Shown: positions 25,967 to 34,130, counted from the first letter of the stretch. The stretch: DNA of 38,726 bases from Pseudomonadota bacterium (GCA_021785405.1 JAJYFF010000025.1:1-38726), one strand, 5' to 3'. Translations and numbers: made by a program. Notes: a model not told the origin generated them from the sequence alone.

Positions 25967-27111
25967 GCGCGGGGTCGCCGATCGGCCGACTCGACTGGAC
26001 CGCGCGCCGCGTCGCGGTCGAATGGGCGGACGGGGCGCGCGCGGACTTCGCGAGCATCTGGCTGCGCGACAATCGGCGCGAGGACCGCGATCCGCACAGC
26101 GGCCAGCGCCTGATCGACGTCGTCGACCTGCCCGCGCACCCCCGGATTCGATCGGCACGGCTCGTGGACGGCGCGTTGCTCGTCGACTGGGAGGACGGGG
26201 CCGCGGCCACCCGCTACGACAGCGATTGGCTGCGCCGGCATTCGAGCGCCGCGGGGGCGGCCGAGGAGATCGCGCGGAAACCCTGGCTCGAGGGCGCCGC
26301 GCTCGATCCGGGCCGCGATCTCGCGTGGCTGGACTTCGAGACGCTGCGGGGCGGCGGGATGCCGCGCGCCGCCTGGCTCGCGCGGCTGTGGCAAGACGGG
26401 CTCGCGTTCCTGCGCGGGGTGCCGACGACGGACGAGGGCATCCTGCAGGCGATGGCGTCGGTCGGCCGGATCGCCGAGACGAATTACGGCGCGGTGTTCG
26501 ACGTGCGTTCCGTGCCGCGGCCGGAGAATCTCGCGTACTCGGATCTCGGGCTCGGCTTGCACACGGACAATCCCTATCGCGAACCCGTTCCCGGATTCCA
26601 GGCCTTGCACGCGCTCGTCACCTCGCCCGACGGCGGCGAGAGCGTGTTCGCCGACGGCCTCGCGCTCGCCCTGCACCTGCGCGAGCTCGCGCCGGAGGAC
26701 TTCGACCGGCTCGCGCGCACGCCGGTGCCGTTTCATTATCGCAGCGCCGACGTCGACTTGCGCGCACGCCGACCGATCATCCAACTGGCCTGCGATGGCG
26801 CGGTCGCCGCCGTGCACTACAACAATCGCTCGATCGCGCCCGTGCCGCTCGCCGCCGACGAGGCCGAACGGTTCTACGCGGCGTATCGGCGCTTCGGGGG
26901 CCTGCTGCGCGAGGCGCGGTACCGCGTGACCTGGCGATTGCGCGACGGCGACCTGGTCGTGTTCGACAACCAACGGGTGCTCCACGGCCGTACGGCCTTC
27001 TCCTCGGCGCGGCACCCGCGGCACCTGCGGGGCTGCTACCTGACCCGCGACAGCGTTCAGTCGGCGGCGGCGTGCGCGCGACGCGCGGCGACCGAAGGGC
27101 GCCGGACGTGA
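25963..27111 (+). CDS. Gamma-butyrobetaine-hydroxylase-type Fe/2OG oxygenase, TmpA-like
   Basis: The 382-residue protein starts at a GTG overlapping the previous stop (GTGA). The N-terminal GBBH-like domain (1-95) has SIWLRDN and SGQRLIDVVDLP but lacks the zinc-binding cysteines of human BBOX1. The TauD/TfdA-type catalytic domain has Fe ligands His200 and Asp202 (GLHTDNPYREPVPGFQ) and His341 (VLHGRTAF). Arg356 (RHLRGCYL) should bind 2-oxoglutarate. Family members hydroxylate gamma-butyrobetaine or trimethyllysine. TmpA, a family member, hydroxylates 2-trimethylaminoethylphosphonate at C1. Because a PhnZ/TmpB-type gene overlaps its 3' end, the TmpA role is favoured over carnitine synthesis. 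Confidence 0.85.
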   Translation: MSAGSPIGRLDWTARRVAVEWADGARADFASIWLRDNRREDRDPHSGQRLIDVVDLPAHPRIRSARLVDGALLVDWEDGAAATRYDSDWLRRHSSAAGAAEEIARKPWLEGAALDPGRDLAWLDFETLRGGGMPRAAWLARLWQDGLAFLRGVPTTDEGILQAMASVGRIAETNYGAVFDVRSVPRPENLAYSDLGLGLHTDNPYREPVPGFQALHALVTSPDGGESVFADGLALALHLRELAPEDFDRLARTPVPFHYRSADVDLRARRPIIQLACDGAVAAVHYNNRSIAPVPLAADEAERFYAAYRRFGGLLREARYRVTWRLRDGDLVVFDNQRVLHGRTAFSSARHPRHLRGCYLTRDSVQSAAACARRAATEGRRT

Positions 27112-27659
27112 GCGTCGTCGACGAGATCCTGGCGATCTACGCCGCGCGCGGTGCGGGCGCCTACTTCGGCGAGCGCGTCTCGATGCGCGAACACGGGTTG
27201 CAGGCCGCCCATTTCGCCGCGGCCGCCGGCGCGCCCCCGATGCTCGTTGCCGCGGCGCTGTTGCACGACGTCGGGCACCTGATCGTCGACGTGCCCGACG
27301 ACATCGGCGCGTGGACTCAAGACGCGTGCCACGAGGCGATCGGCGCGCGCTGGCTCGCCGAGCGCTTCGCGAGCGGGGTCAGCGAGCCCGTGCGGCTGCA
27401 CGTCGCGGCGAAGCGGTATCTGTGCGCGACGAATCCCGGGTATTTCGCCCGGCTGAGTCCGGCGTCGGTGACCACGCTCGCGCTGCAAGGCGGACCAATG
27501 TCCGCGGACCAAGTGCGGACCTTCGAGACCGAGCCGCACCATCGCGAGGCGGTGCGGCTGCGCCTCTGGGACGATCAGGGCAAGGTCGAGGGGCTGAAAA
27601 CCCGTGAACTCGGCGACTATCGAGACCTGCTCGAATCGCTGACGATCCGGCGTCGCTGA
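27108..27659 (+). CDS. PhnZ/TmpB-type HD-domain mixed-valent di-iron oxygenase
   Basis: The 183-residue HD protein starts at a GTG overlapping the upstream stop by 4 bp. It lines up with PhnZ along its length: AYFGERVSMREHGLQAAHFA, LVAAALLHDVGHLIVDVP, HVAAKRYLCAT, TLALQGGPM and LWDDQGK. From memory, PhnZ uses Tyr24, Glu27, His34, His58, Asp59, His80, His104 and Asp161. Here the equivalents are Tyr19, Glu22, His29, His53, Asp54, His75, His98 and Asp155. Tyr19 and Glu22 are the lid pair that marks the C-P-cleaving oxygenases and sets them apart from hydrolases. Paired with a TmpA-like hydroxylase it should cleave a 1-hydroxyphosphonate, TmpB giving glycine betaine and phosphate. Confidence 0.87.
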   Translation: MSVVDEILAIYAARGAGAYFGERVSMREHGLQAAHFAAAAGAPPMLVAAALLHDVGHLIVDVPDDIGAWTQDACHEAIGARWLAERFASGVSEPVRLHVAAKRYLCATNPGYFARLSPASVTTLALQGGPMSADQVRTFETEPHHREAVRLRLWDDQGKVEGLKTRELGDYRDLLESLTIRRR

Positions 27660-27684
27660 CCCGCCGAGCGCGGCGCCGACCGAC

Positions 27685-28464
27685 TCAAAAGGCGCCCGGG
27701 AACGCGCCGCCGTCGATCAACAGGCTCTGGCCGGTCACGTAGCCGGCGTACTGGCTGCACAGGAAGGCGCACGCGTGACCGAATTCAGCGGGCGTCCCGA
27801 ACCGCTTCGCGGGGATCGCGGCCATGTCCTCACCCGCGACCGTCGATTCGTCCGCGCCGCGTCGGCGCGCGGACGCGGCGATGCCTTGCCGCAGCCGGCG
27901 CGTATCGAAGCTGCCGGGCAACAAATTGTTGATCGTGACGTTACGGTGAGCGACCGTGCGCGCGATGCCGGCGACGAAGGCGGTCAGACCGGCCCGCGCG
28001 CCGCTCGACAGATCGAGCCCCGCGAGCGGCATCTTCACGCTGACCGAGGTGATGTTCACGATCCGGCCGAAGCCGCGCGCGGCCATCCCGTCGAGCACCT
28101 GCTGGATGAGCTCGATCGGCGTCACCATGTTCATCGTGACGCCGGCGAGCATCGCGGCGCGATCGAGCTCGCGAAAATCACGGAACGGCGGGCCGCCGTT
28201 GTTGTTCACGAGGATGTCGGGCTCCGGACACGCCGCGAGCAGCGCGGCTTGCCCGCGGGGGTCGCCGAGATCGGCCGTGACCGGCACGACCGGCACCCCG
28301 TGCAGCCGATGAATCTCGGCGGCGGTTTCCGCGAGCACGGCCGGATCGCGTCCGTTGATCACCAAGGAGACGCCCGCTTCGGCGAGCGCGAGTGCGCAGC
28401 CCTTGCCGAGCCCGCGGCTCGACGCGCACACGATCGCGCGCTTGCCCCGAATACCGAGATCCAT
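27685..28464 (-). CDS. Atypical SDR family protein lacking the Tyr/Lys catalytic pair
   Basis: The 259-residue Rossmann protein has a cofactor motif altered to CASSRGLG (13-20) and NNNGGPP in place of NNAG. The usual YxxxK is replaced: the segment reads GLDLSSGARAGLTAFVAG, with Ser and Arg at the expected Tyr and Lys positions. I recall a subgroup of annotated 3-oxoacyl-ACP-reductase-like proteins with GLSNGARAGLTGFV at the same place, so this is a shared feature and not a local mutation. Ser in VNITSVSVK is kept. Dehydrogenase activity by the standard mechanism is unlikely. The gene is convergent with the HD oxygenase gene (25 bp apart). Confidence 0.85.
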   Translation of the reverse strand: MDLGIRGKRAIVCASSRGLGKGCALALAEAGVSLVINGRDPAVLAETAAEIHRLHGVPVVPVTADLGDPRGQAALLAACPEPDILVNNNGGPPFRDFRELDRAAMLAGVTMNMVTPIELIQQVLDGMAARGFGRIVNITSVSVKMPLAGLDLSSGARAGLTAFVAGIARTVAHRNVTINNLLPGSFDTRRLRQGIAASARRRGADESTVAGEDMAAIPAKRFGTPAEFGHACAFLCSQYAGYVTGQSLLIDGGAFPGAF

Positions 28465-28554
28465 AGCCCACCTCGCCGTTGACGTCGCAGCGGTAAGATA
28501 CCGCAGTTGTCGGTCCGCGGAGAATCCGCGTCGCGCCGATCCTTCAGCCGCCGT

Positions 28555-29661
28555 TCACGAGGCCGCGGCGTCCGGCAGCGCCCGGTAGTCGGTGTAGCCT
28601 TCGGCGCCGCCGCCGTAGAACGTCGCCATGACCGGCGTGGTCAACGGCGCGTCGATGCGCAAACGGTGCACGAGATCCGGATTCGCGATGAACGGCTTGC
28701 CGAACGCGACCATGTCGGCGTGGCCCTGCGCGACCGCCTCGATCGCCGTCGCGCGGGTGTAGCCGTTGTTGACGACCCAGGCGCCGCCGGGATTCGAGTG
28801 CTTGTAGCGGCGTCGTAGCGCCTCGTAGTCGAACGGTGCGACGTCGCGGGCACCCCCGGTCGCCCCTTCGATCACGTGCACGTAGGCGAGCCGGAGCGGC
28901 GCGAGCCGGTCGATGTAGTGCTCGAACAAGCCTTGCGCGTCGCTGTCCTGGCCCGCGTCGTTCACGGGACTCACCGGCGAAATGCGCAGGCCCGTGCGCC
29001 CGCCACCGATTTCCGCGGCCACCGCGGCCACGGCCTCGACCGGAAAGCGAACCCGGTTCTCTCGCGAGCCGCCGTACTCGTCATGCCGATCGTTGATGCT
29101 GTCGCGCAGGAACTGCTCGAGCAGGTAGCCGTTCGCGGAATGCACCTCGACACCGTCGAAGCCGGCGGCGATCGCGTTGCGGGCGGCGCGCGCGTACGCC
29201 TCGACGATGCCCGGGAGTTCCGTGCGATCGAGCGCGCGCGGCGCGGAGACCGCTTCGAACCCCTTGGCCGTGAAGGTCTTCGCACGCGCCGGGCGCGCCG
29301 TGCTCGACACCGGCTGAGCGCCGCCCGGCAGCAACGAACAATGCGAAATGCGGCCGACGTGCCACAACTGCAACACGATCTTGCCGCCCTTGCCGTGCAC
29401 CGCATCGCAGACATGCCGCCAACCCTCGACTTGCTCGGCGCTGTGAATGCCCGGGGTATCCAGGTAACCCTGCGCGGTCGGGCTGATCTGGGTCGCCTCC
29501 GACACGATCAGTCCGGCGCTCGCGCGCTGGCCGTAGTAGGTCGCCATCAACGGCGTCGGCACCTGGTTCGGGCCCGCGCGATCGCGCGTCAACGGCGCCA
29601 TCACCACGCGGTTGGCGGCCTCGATATCACCGAATCGGATCGAATCGAACAAGCTGGGCAT
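28555..29661 (-). CDS. nemA: Old yellow enzyme family alkene reductase (NemA-like)
   Basis: The 368-residue FMN TIM-barrel enzyme reduces activated C=C bonds with NAD(P)H. Visible blocks are NRVVMAPLTRDRAGPNQVPT, ASAGLIVSEATQISPTAQGY, LQLWHVGRISH, the substrate-binding pair His/Asn in VEVHSANGYLLEQFLRD, SINDRHDEYGGSRENRVRFP, and ADMVAFGKPFIANPDLVHRL at the FMN phosphate site. Length is normal for NemA/GTN reductase. It stands alone on the minus strand, 90 bp from the atypical SDR. No TetR-type NemR is next to it. Confidence 0.92.
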   Translation of the reverse strand: MPSLFDSIRFGDIEAANRVVMAPLTRDRAGPNQVPTPLMATYYGQRASAGLIVSEATQISPTAQGYLDTPGIHSAEQVEGWRHVCDAVHGKGGKIVLQLWHVGRISHCSLLPGGAQPVSSTARPARAKTFTAKGFEAVSAPRALDRTELPGIVEAYARAARNAIAAGFDGVEVHSANGYLLEQFLRDSINDRHDEYGGSRENRVRFPVEAVAAVAAEIGGGRTGLRISPVSPVNDAGQDSDAQGLFEHYIDRLAPLRLAYVHVIEGATGGARDVAPFDYEALRRRYKHSNPGGAWVVNNGYTRATAIEAVAQGHADMVAFGKPFIANPDLVHRLRIDAPLTTPVMATFYGGGAEGYTDYRALPDAAAS

Positions 29662-29837
29662 CGTCGCGGCATCCTGTCAGGCGTCTGGGGAGCGAGGGGC
29701 GCGGCTGCGCCTTTACCCCTCGGCGACCATTATAGCCGTCGGTCGCACCGCTCCGGGTCGCGACATTCGAGATCGCGCAGGTACAATCCGCGGCTGTCCA
29801 TCGCACGAGGGATCGGCGCGCGCCGGTCGTCGATCCA

Positions 29838-30704
29838 ATGACCATCTTCCACATCGTGATCCTCGCGTTCATCCAGGGCATGGCCGAGCTGCTGCCGGTC
29901 TCGAGCTCGGCGCACGTGGTCGTCGCCGAGGAAGTCATGGGACTCGATCCGTCGTCGCCGCCGCTGACCTTGCTGCTCGTGATGCTGCACACGGGGACGA
30001 TGTTCGCCGTGATGGTGTATTTCTGGCGCCAGTGGCGGGCGACGTACCTGAAGGATCTGGCGTCGTTCAAGCGCATCACCGGGCCGATCATCGTCGCGAC
30101 GGTGATCACCGCGGTCGTCGGCGAGGTGTTGATCAAGATCATCGAGAAGACCGTATTGCGCCACGTCGTGCATGCCCAGATCGAGGATCTGTTCAGCCAT
30201 CTGGAGTGGATTTCGCCCGCGTTGGCGGTCGGCGGCGTGCTGATCCTCGTGACCGGACTGCGCGATCGGCGCCAGCGCGGCGGCGTGGAGCTCGATCGCG
30301 ACCCGGATCTGCGGCAATCGAGCCTGATCGGCGCGATGCAGGGACTTTGCTTGCCGTTTCGCGGGTTCTCGCGTTCGGGTGCGACGATCTCGGCCGGCAT
30401 GCTGCTCGGCATCTCCAAGGCACGGTCCGAAGCGTTCAGCTTCGCGCTCGCGGTCGTGCTCACCCCACCCGTGGTCGTACGCGAGCTGTGGCGCTTGATG
30501 CAGGCGAAACACCGCCACCCGAACCTCGATTTCAGCTCGGTCGTCGGTCTGTCGGTCCTCGGCATGGCCGTCGCGTTCGTCGCGGGGCTGCTCGCGCTGC
30601 GCTGGCTGAGCGGATGGCTGGAGCGCGGACGCTGGCACCTCTTCGGGATCTACTGCCTCGTCGCGGCCGTCGTCGTCGGGTATCTGTACACGCGCGGTTA
30701 CTAG
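29838..30704 (+). CDS. uppP: Undecaprenyl-diphosphatase (BacA type)
   Basis: The 288-residue inner-membrane protein recycles undecaprenyl diphosphate to the monophosphate carrier used for peptidoglycan and O-antigen synthesis. The signature QGMAELLPVSSSAHVVVAEE is at residues 13-32. The second signature PFRGFSRSGATISAGM is here with Arg-Gly-Phe where Pro-Gly-Val/Ser is common. Several hydrophobic helices follow. It overlaps the stop of the convergent MFS gene by 4 bp (CTAG shared by both stops). Confidence 0.92.
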   Translation: MTIFHIVILAFIQGMAELLPVSSSAHVVVAEEVMGLDPSSPPLTLLLVMLHTGTMFAVMVYFWRQWRATYLKDLASFKRITGPIIVATVITAVVGEVLIKIIEKTVLRHVVHAQIEDLFSHLEWISPALAVGGVLILVTGLRDRRQRGGVELDRDPDLRQSSLIGAMQGLCLPFRGFSRSGATISAGMLLGISKARSEAFSFALAVVLTPPVVVRELWRLMQAKHRHPNLDFSSVVGLSVLGMAVAFVAGLLALRWLSGWLERGRWHLFGIYCLVAAVVVGYLYTRGY

Positions 30705-31903
30705 CCGGCGCCGGCGGTCGGTGGCGGCAGGTCCCAGTGCAATTCCGCGATCGGCGGAATCATCACCAGCCAGCCGTACAAGCCGAGCAGGCTGACCGCG
30801 GCCGCGAGCACGAATGCCCAGGTGAAACGGCCGGTCGCGGCGATCAGGAAGCCGGTCACGGCCGGCGCGACGACCCCCGCGAAGTTCCCCATCGAGTTCT
30901 GCACGCCGACCCAGCGTCCCGCCGCCCGGGGTCCCGCGAGGATCTGCGGGATCGCGAACACGCCCGGGGATGCTGCACCGGTGAGCGCTTGATACACGTA
31001 GATCAACAGGATCGCGACCGGTCGCGGTCCGATCGCGATCCCCAGCATGCAGACGACGGCGCCGGCGTGGGCGGCGGCCATCAGCGATTTGTACGCCCAG
31101 TTGCGCGAGCCGCCGCGCGTGACGTGGCGATCGATCGCCCAGCCCGCGGCGAGCGCGCTCAGCGCCGTGACCACGTAAGCGCTGCCGGCGACCTCCGCCA
31201 TCCCCGTCGTCGAGAAACCCCGGTCACGCACGAGGTAGTACGGCATCCAGGACAGCAGGAAGTAATAGCCGTAATTGCTCGAGAAGTGTCCGAGGCTCGC
31301 GCCCCACAACGCCCGCTTGCGCAAGATCTGCCCAAAGCCCGGGTCGCCCGCCCGGCTCGGTTGCGGACGGGCGTGCCGCTTGCCGACCAGGCGCCACGGC
31401 AACAGCCAGAGGAGCGACAGTGCGCCGAAGCCGACGAACGTGACACGCCAGTCGAATTGGGCGATCGCGATCCCGCCGAAATACGTGCCGAACGCGGGTC
31501 CTATCAGGTAAGCGAAGCCCACGATCCCGTTCGCGATCCCGAGTTGATCGACCGCCACGTTCACCGCGAGCAGCTTCGATACGCACGGGAAGCCGACGCT
31601 CTCGCCGAGTCCGAGCAGCAAGCGCAATGCCAGCATCGTCGCGAACGCATGGGCGATGCCGAACAACATCGTGGCCGTCGCCCACACGACGAGCCCGGCC
31701 ACGAGCACACGCCCGGCGCCGAAGCGCTCGGCGATCCACCCGATCGGGATCTGGATCAGCGCGTAGGTCCAGAAGAACGCGGACAGCAGCACGCCGAGCT
31801 CGCCCGTCGACAGGTGCGTTTGCGCCTGCACGTGATCGGCCGCCGCCGGCAACAAGCCGCGGTCCACGTAATTGACGAACAGAATCGCGGCCAGCAGGAC
31901 CAC
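30701..31903 (-). CDS. MFS transporter (ACS type), paralogue of the one at 15401-16702
   Basis: The protein is about 400 residues with twelve membrane helices: LFVNYVDRGLLPAAADHV, GLGESVGFPCVSKLLAVNVA, GASLGHFSSNYGYYFLLSWM and GPRAAGRWVGVQNSMGNFAG all match the same places in the other MFS protein. The start is uncertain. There is no ATG between the first helix and 32143, and that distant ATG would add 80 Arg-rich residues inside the aldolase gene. GTG at 31903 is reported, but it trims helix 1. A CTG at 31960 overlapping the aldolase stop is an alternative. It follows the class II aldolase in one operon. Confidence 0.85.
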   Translation of the reverse strand: MVLLAAILFVNYVDRGLLPAAADHVQAQTHLSTGELGVLLSAFFWTYALIQIPIGWIAERFGAGRVLVAGLVVWATATMLFGIAHAFATMLALRLLLGLGESVGFPCVSKLLAVNVAVDQLGIANGIVGFAYLIGPAFGTYFGGIAIAQFDWRVTFVGFGALSLLWLLPWRLVGKRHARPQPSRAGDPGFGQILRKRALWGASLGHFSSNYGYYFLLSWMPYYLVRDRGFSTTGMAEVAGSAYVVTALSALAAGWAIDRHVTRGGSRNWAYKSLMAAAHAGAVVCMLGIAIGPRPVAILLIYVYQALTGAASPGVFAIPQILAGPRAAGRWVGVQNSMGNFAGVVAPAVTGFLIAATGRFTWAFVLAAAVSLLGLYGWLVMIPPIAELHWDLPPPTAGAG

Positions 31904-31956
31904 CAGCCAGGTATAAGCCGAGCCGGCGGTACCGACCGGCGTGGAGCGCGCGCGCG

Positions 31957-32736
31957 TCAGGCGGCGTAATCCGGTTCGTCGCGATCGAGCAGGCGTTTCA
32001 GCGCCGCGAAATGCAGTTCCACGCGCTCCTGCCCGTCGACCTTCGTTCCGCCGCGAAACTGATCGACGGTCCTGCGGACGACATCGGCAGGGATCGGCCG
32101 CAACCGACGACCCGTCGACAGCGCGAGCACCTGGGCCTGGCAAGCGCGCTCGAGGAAGTACAGCCGCTCGAACGCCTCGGGCACGGTCCGGCCGATCACC
32201 AGGGCGCCATGATTGCCCATCATCAGCACCGACTTGTCGCCGAGGACGCGCGCGAGCCGCTCGCCCTCGCGGCGATCGAACGCGAGGCCGTTATAGTCCG
32301 TGTCGTAGGCGATGTCCTCGTGGAATACCAGGGCGCTCTGCACGGCCATCTCCAGCCGGGGATCCTCCAGCATGCACAACGCGGTGGCGTAGGGCATGTG
32401 GGTGTGCAAAACGCAGCGCGCACGGGGTGCGATGCGGTGGACCGGCAGGTGGATGTGGAGCGCCGTATCCTCGACCGGCCCTGCGCCGGCCCGAACGTTG
32501 CCGTCGAAGTCGACCTCCATGAAGTGGGAGGCGCGCACCTCCGACCAATGCAGGCCGAACGGCGCGAGATAGAATCGATCTGGCCATCCCGGCACCAGCA
32601 GCGTCAGGTGGTTATCGATGCCCTCGTTGAGACCGAAGCGCGCCGCCAGCCGATGGCAAGCCGCCAAATCGATCCGGGCACGTCGTGCCGCTTCCGCATC
32701 CACGAAAGGACGATCTTGATCGGGCTGCGCGCTCAT
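31957..32736 (-). CDS. Class II aldolase/adducin family protein
   Basis: The 259-residue protein has the class II aldolase fold: LAARFGLNEGIDNHLTLLVP near residue 40, metal-binding His in VLHTHMPYATALCML, Glu/His in VFHEDIAYD, and LMMGNHGALVIGRTVPEAFE. Members include fuculose/rhamnulose-phosphate aldolases and decarboxylating or unknown enzymes. The substrate cannot be told here. GGGAGG lies 6 bases before the ATG at 32736, so this start is preferred to 32757. It is first in an operon with the MFS transporter, suggesting an acid that is imported and then split. This is the last gene with the high-GC codon use. Confidence 0.85.
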   Translation of the reverse strand: MSAQPDQDRPFVDAEAARRARIDLAACHRLAARFGLNEGIDNHLTLLVPGWPDRFYLAPFGLHWSEVRASHFMEVDFDGNVRAGAGPVEDTALHIHLPVHRIAPRARCVLHTHMPYATALCMLEDPRLEMAVQSALVFHEDIAYDTDYNGLAFDRREGERLARVLGDKSVLMMGNHGALVIGRTVPEAFERLYFLERACQAQVLALSTGRRLRPIPADVVRRTVDQFRGGTKVDGQERVELHFAALKRLLDRDEPDYAA

Positions 32737-32775
32737 GAACCCTCCCTCGGCGATCACGATGGGCGAAGTGGGGGA

Positions 32776-32802
32776 AGTATAAACGACGATAGATAGTGTA
32801 AA
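32776..32802 (-). promoter_or_regulatory. Putative sigma-70 promoter of the aldolase-MFS operon
   Basis: Read on the minus strand, TTTACA (32802-32797) and TATACT (32781-32776) are five-of-six matches to -35 and -10 with a 15-nt spacer, a little short. They lie about 40 bp upstream of the aldolase ATG. Confidence 0.4.
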
Positions 32803-33217
32803 TTAATTTTATTTGGACGATAGCAGCGGCTGTGTCCTCAATATGAGGGAACCTCGCGAGGCATGTTGCGGATCCGGCATCAATAGTAACGCGCAGTAGC
32901 GCCGAAATATCTTCGCCATGGAATCAAATGCAAACTGCTCCTGGAAATCCGCAATCCAAGTTGAATTAGCAGGCCTCGCGAAAGTGGATTCCCCGACACT
33001 CTTCATGGACACCAAATACGCGCGCGACCAAGCGAATCTCTAACAACAGCGGCACAGTCGGGAGCTTCGGGACATAAGCGATGCCAACGCACGTGCAACT
33101 TACTTTACGCTTTTATTTGCGAAGATCCGGCGCGACACTTGTCTGGGGGATGCCCGGTGTCGTGGCAAGGGAGCCATCCTTTGAAGTACAGAGCCTTGTG
33201 CAAAAAACCGGGAACTA
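32803..33217. other. Intergenic boundary region of the AT-rich island
   Basis: This 415-bp stretch has no gene I can support. It holds the 10-nt palindrome CCTCGCGAGG (32852-32861), a small hairpin CCTCA-ATA-TGAGG just before it, and CGACAC/GTGTCG arms near 33133-33170. Base composition falls from very GC-rich to mixed here. A 68-codon minus-strand frame (32809-33015) has no recognised similarity and is not called. Confidence 0.6.
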
Positions 33218-34117
33218 TTGATTGTGCGTAGTGGGCGCGACGAACAGCGGCGAGGACCCAGAGTGGATGATGTACCCACGGCCGCGAGGAAGGCTCTTCA
33301 AATATTATTGGAGCCGCTCGCCGCGTTTGTGCTCGAAACCGGTCTTAGCGTGCACGAGTTTGAAGAGCTGTTTAGAATTGCCGCCGTCAGAAGTGCTGCT
33401 GCTCGTCAAAAGGAATTAACTGGTCGTCTTAGCATATCGGGCATTGCGGCGTTAACTGGCATACCTCGAGCGGAAATTTCGCGGATCCTTAAGAAAAAGA
33501 CGCGGGAGCCGTCTCCCGATTTGCAACGTCACGCTGCAAACAGAATTCTGTCGGTTTGGCATGACGATCCCAAGTACGAGGACAATAACGGGGCGCCGGC
33601 TGTGCTTCCGATATTTGGGGCAAGTCCAAGTTTTGATTCGCTCGTTCGTGCAAACGGGCGGGGTATACCAACTCGCGCAATGCTGGACGAGTTGGTTCGA
33701 ACAGGATCTGTAGAAGTCCTATCTGCGAAAAGAGTTCGCGTCAAATCACTTGTAGCCGTGAGCCATGGAGTAGGCCCCCTCGCAGTTAGAGCATTTGGCG
33801 ATACCGCGGCCGAGTTGATGGATACGATGCTCTCCAACATTAGAGATCCAGACAAATTTCACTTCGTTTCGAATATTCAATCCACTGTAAACAGACGAGA
33901 GGTATTGCCCGTGTTTCGCAAGGAAACCTCCAGCCGCGGGCAAACGTTTTTGGCGGGCCTACGAGAGATTTTCCATGGTGAATCTGTAGCTGAAAGCGTA
34001 AAGCGCGACGGAAGTTACCGCACTCGCGTTGGCGTCACGGTTTTTTATTCTGAGAAGGAAAAAAACATCCTGAAACCAAAAGCGGTGTCAGCACGCCAGA
34101 ATCTTCGCCGGAGATGA
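33218..34117 (+). CDS. DUF6502 family protein, copy A
   Basis: The 299-residue protein of unknown function shows the layout I associate with DUF6502: an N-terminal helical block (ALQILLEPLAAFVLETGLSV, then HEFEELFRIAAV), a helix-turn-helix-like segment (ISGIAALTGIPRAEISRILK), the linker ILSVWHDDPKYEDNNGAPAV, and AMLDELVRTGSVEVL. The HTH suggests DNA binding. The frame first opens at TTG 33218. GTG 33224 and GTG 33263 (AGGA six bases upstream) are alternatives. Codon use is clearly AT-richer than left of 32.7 kb. It is convergent with copy B, 13 bp apart. Confidence 0.75.
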   Translation: MIVRSGRDEQRRGPRVDDVPTAARKALQILLEPLAAFVLETGLSVHEFEELFRIAAVRSAAARQKELTGRLSISGIAALTGIPRAEISRILKKKTREPSPDLQRHAANRILSVWHDDPKYEDNNGAPAVLPIFGASPSFDSLVRANGRGIPTRAMLDELVRTGSVEVLSAKRVRVKSLVAVSHGVGPLAVRAFGDTAAELMDTMLSNIRDPDKFHFVSNIQSTVNRREVLPVFRKETSSRGQTFLAGLREIFHGESVAESVKRDGSYRTRVGVTVFYSEKEKNILKPKAVSARQNLRRR

Positions 34118-34130
34118 CAACAGTAAAATG

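Noticed and set aside
25963-27111. Carnitine biosynthesis gamma-butyrobetaine hydroxylase
   Set aside because: Not excluded, but the overlapping PhnZ/TmpB-type gene and the absence of other carnitine genes make the TmpA-like role more likely.
27108-27659. Ordinary HD-domain phosphohydrolase
   Set aside because: The Tyr19/Glu22 lid pair and PhnZ-spaced metal ligands mark the oxygenase subgroup.
31961-32143. Arg-rich N-terminal extension of the second MFS protein
   Set aside because: It lies wholly inside the class II aldolase gene in another frame and does not resemble any transporter N terminus.
32809-33015. 68-codon minus-strand frame in the island boundary
   Set aside because: No recognisable domain, no ribosome-binding site I can see, and no partner gene, so it is not called.
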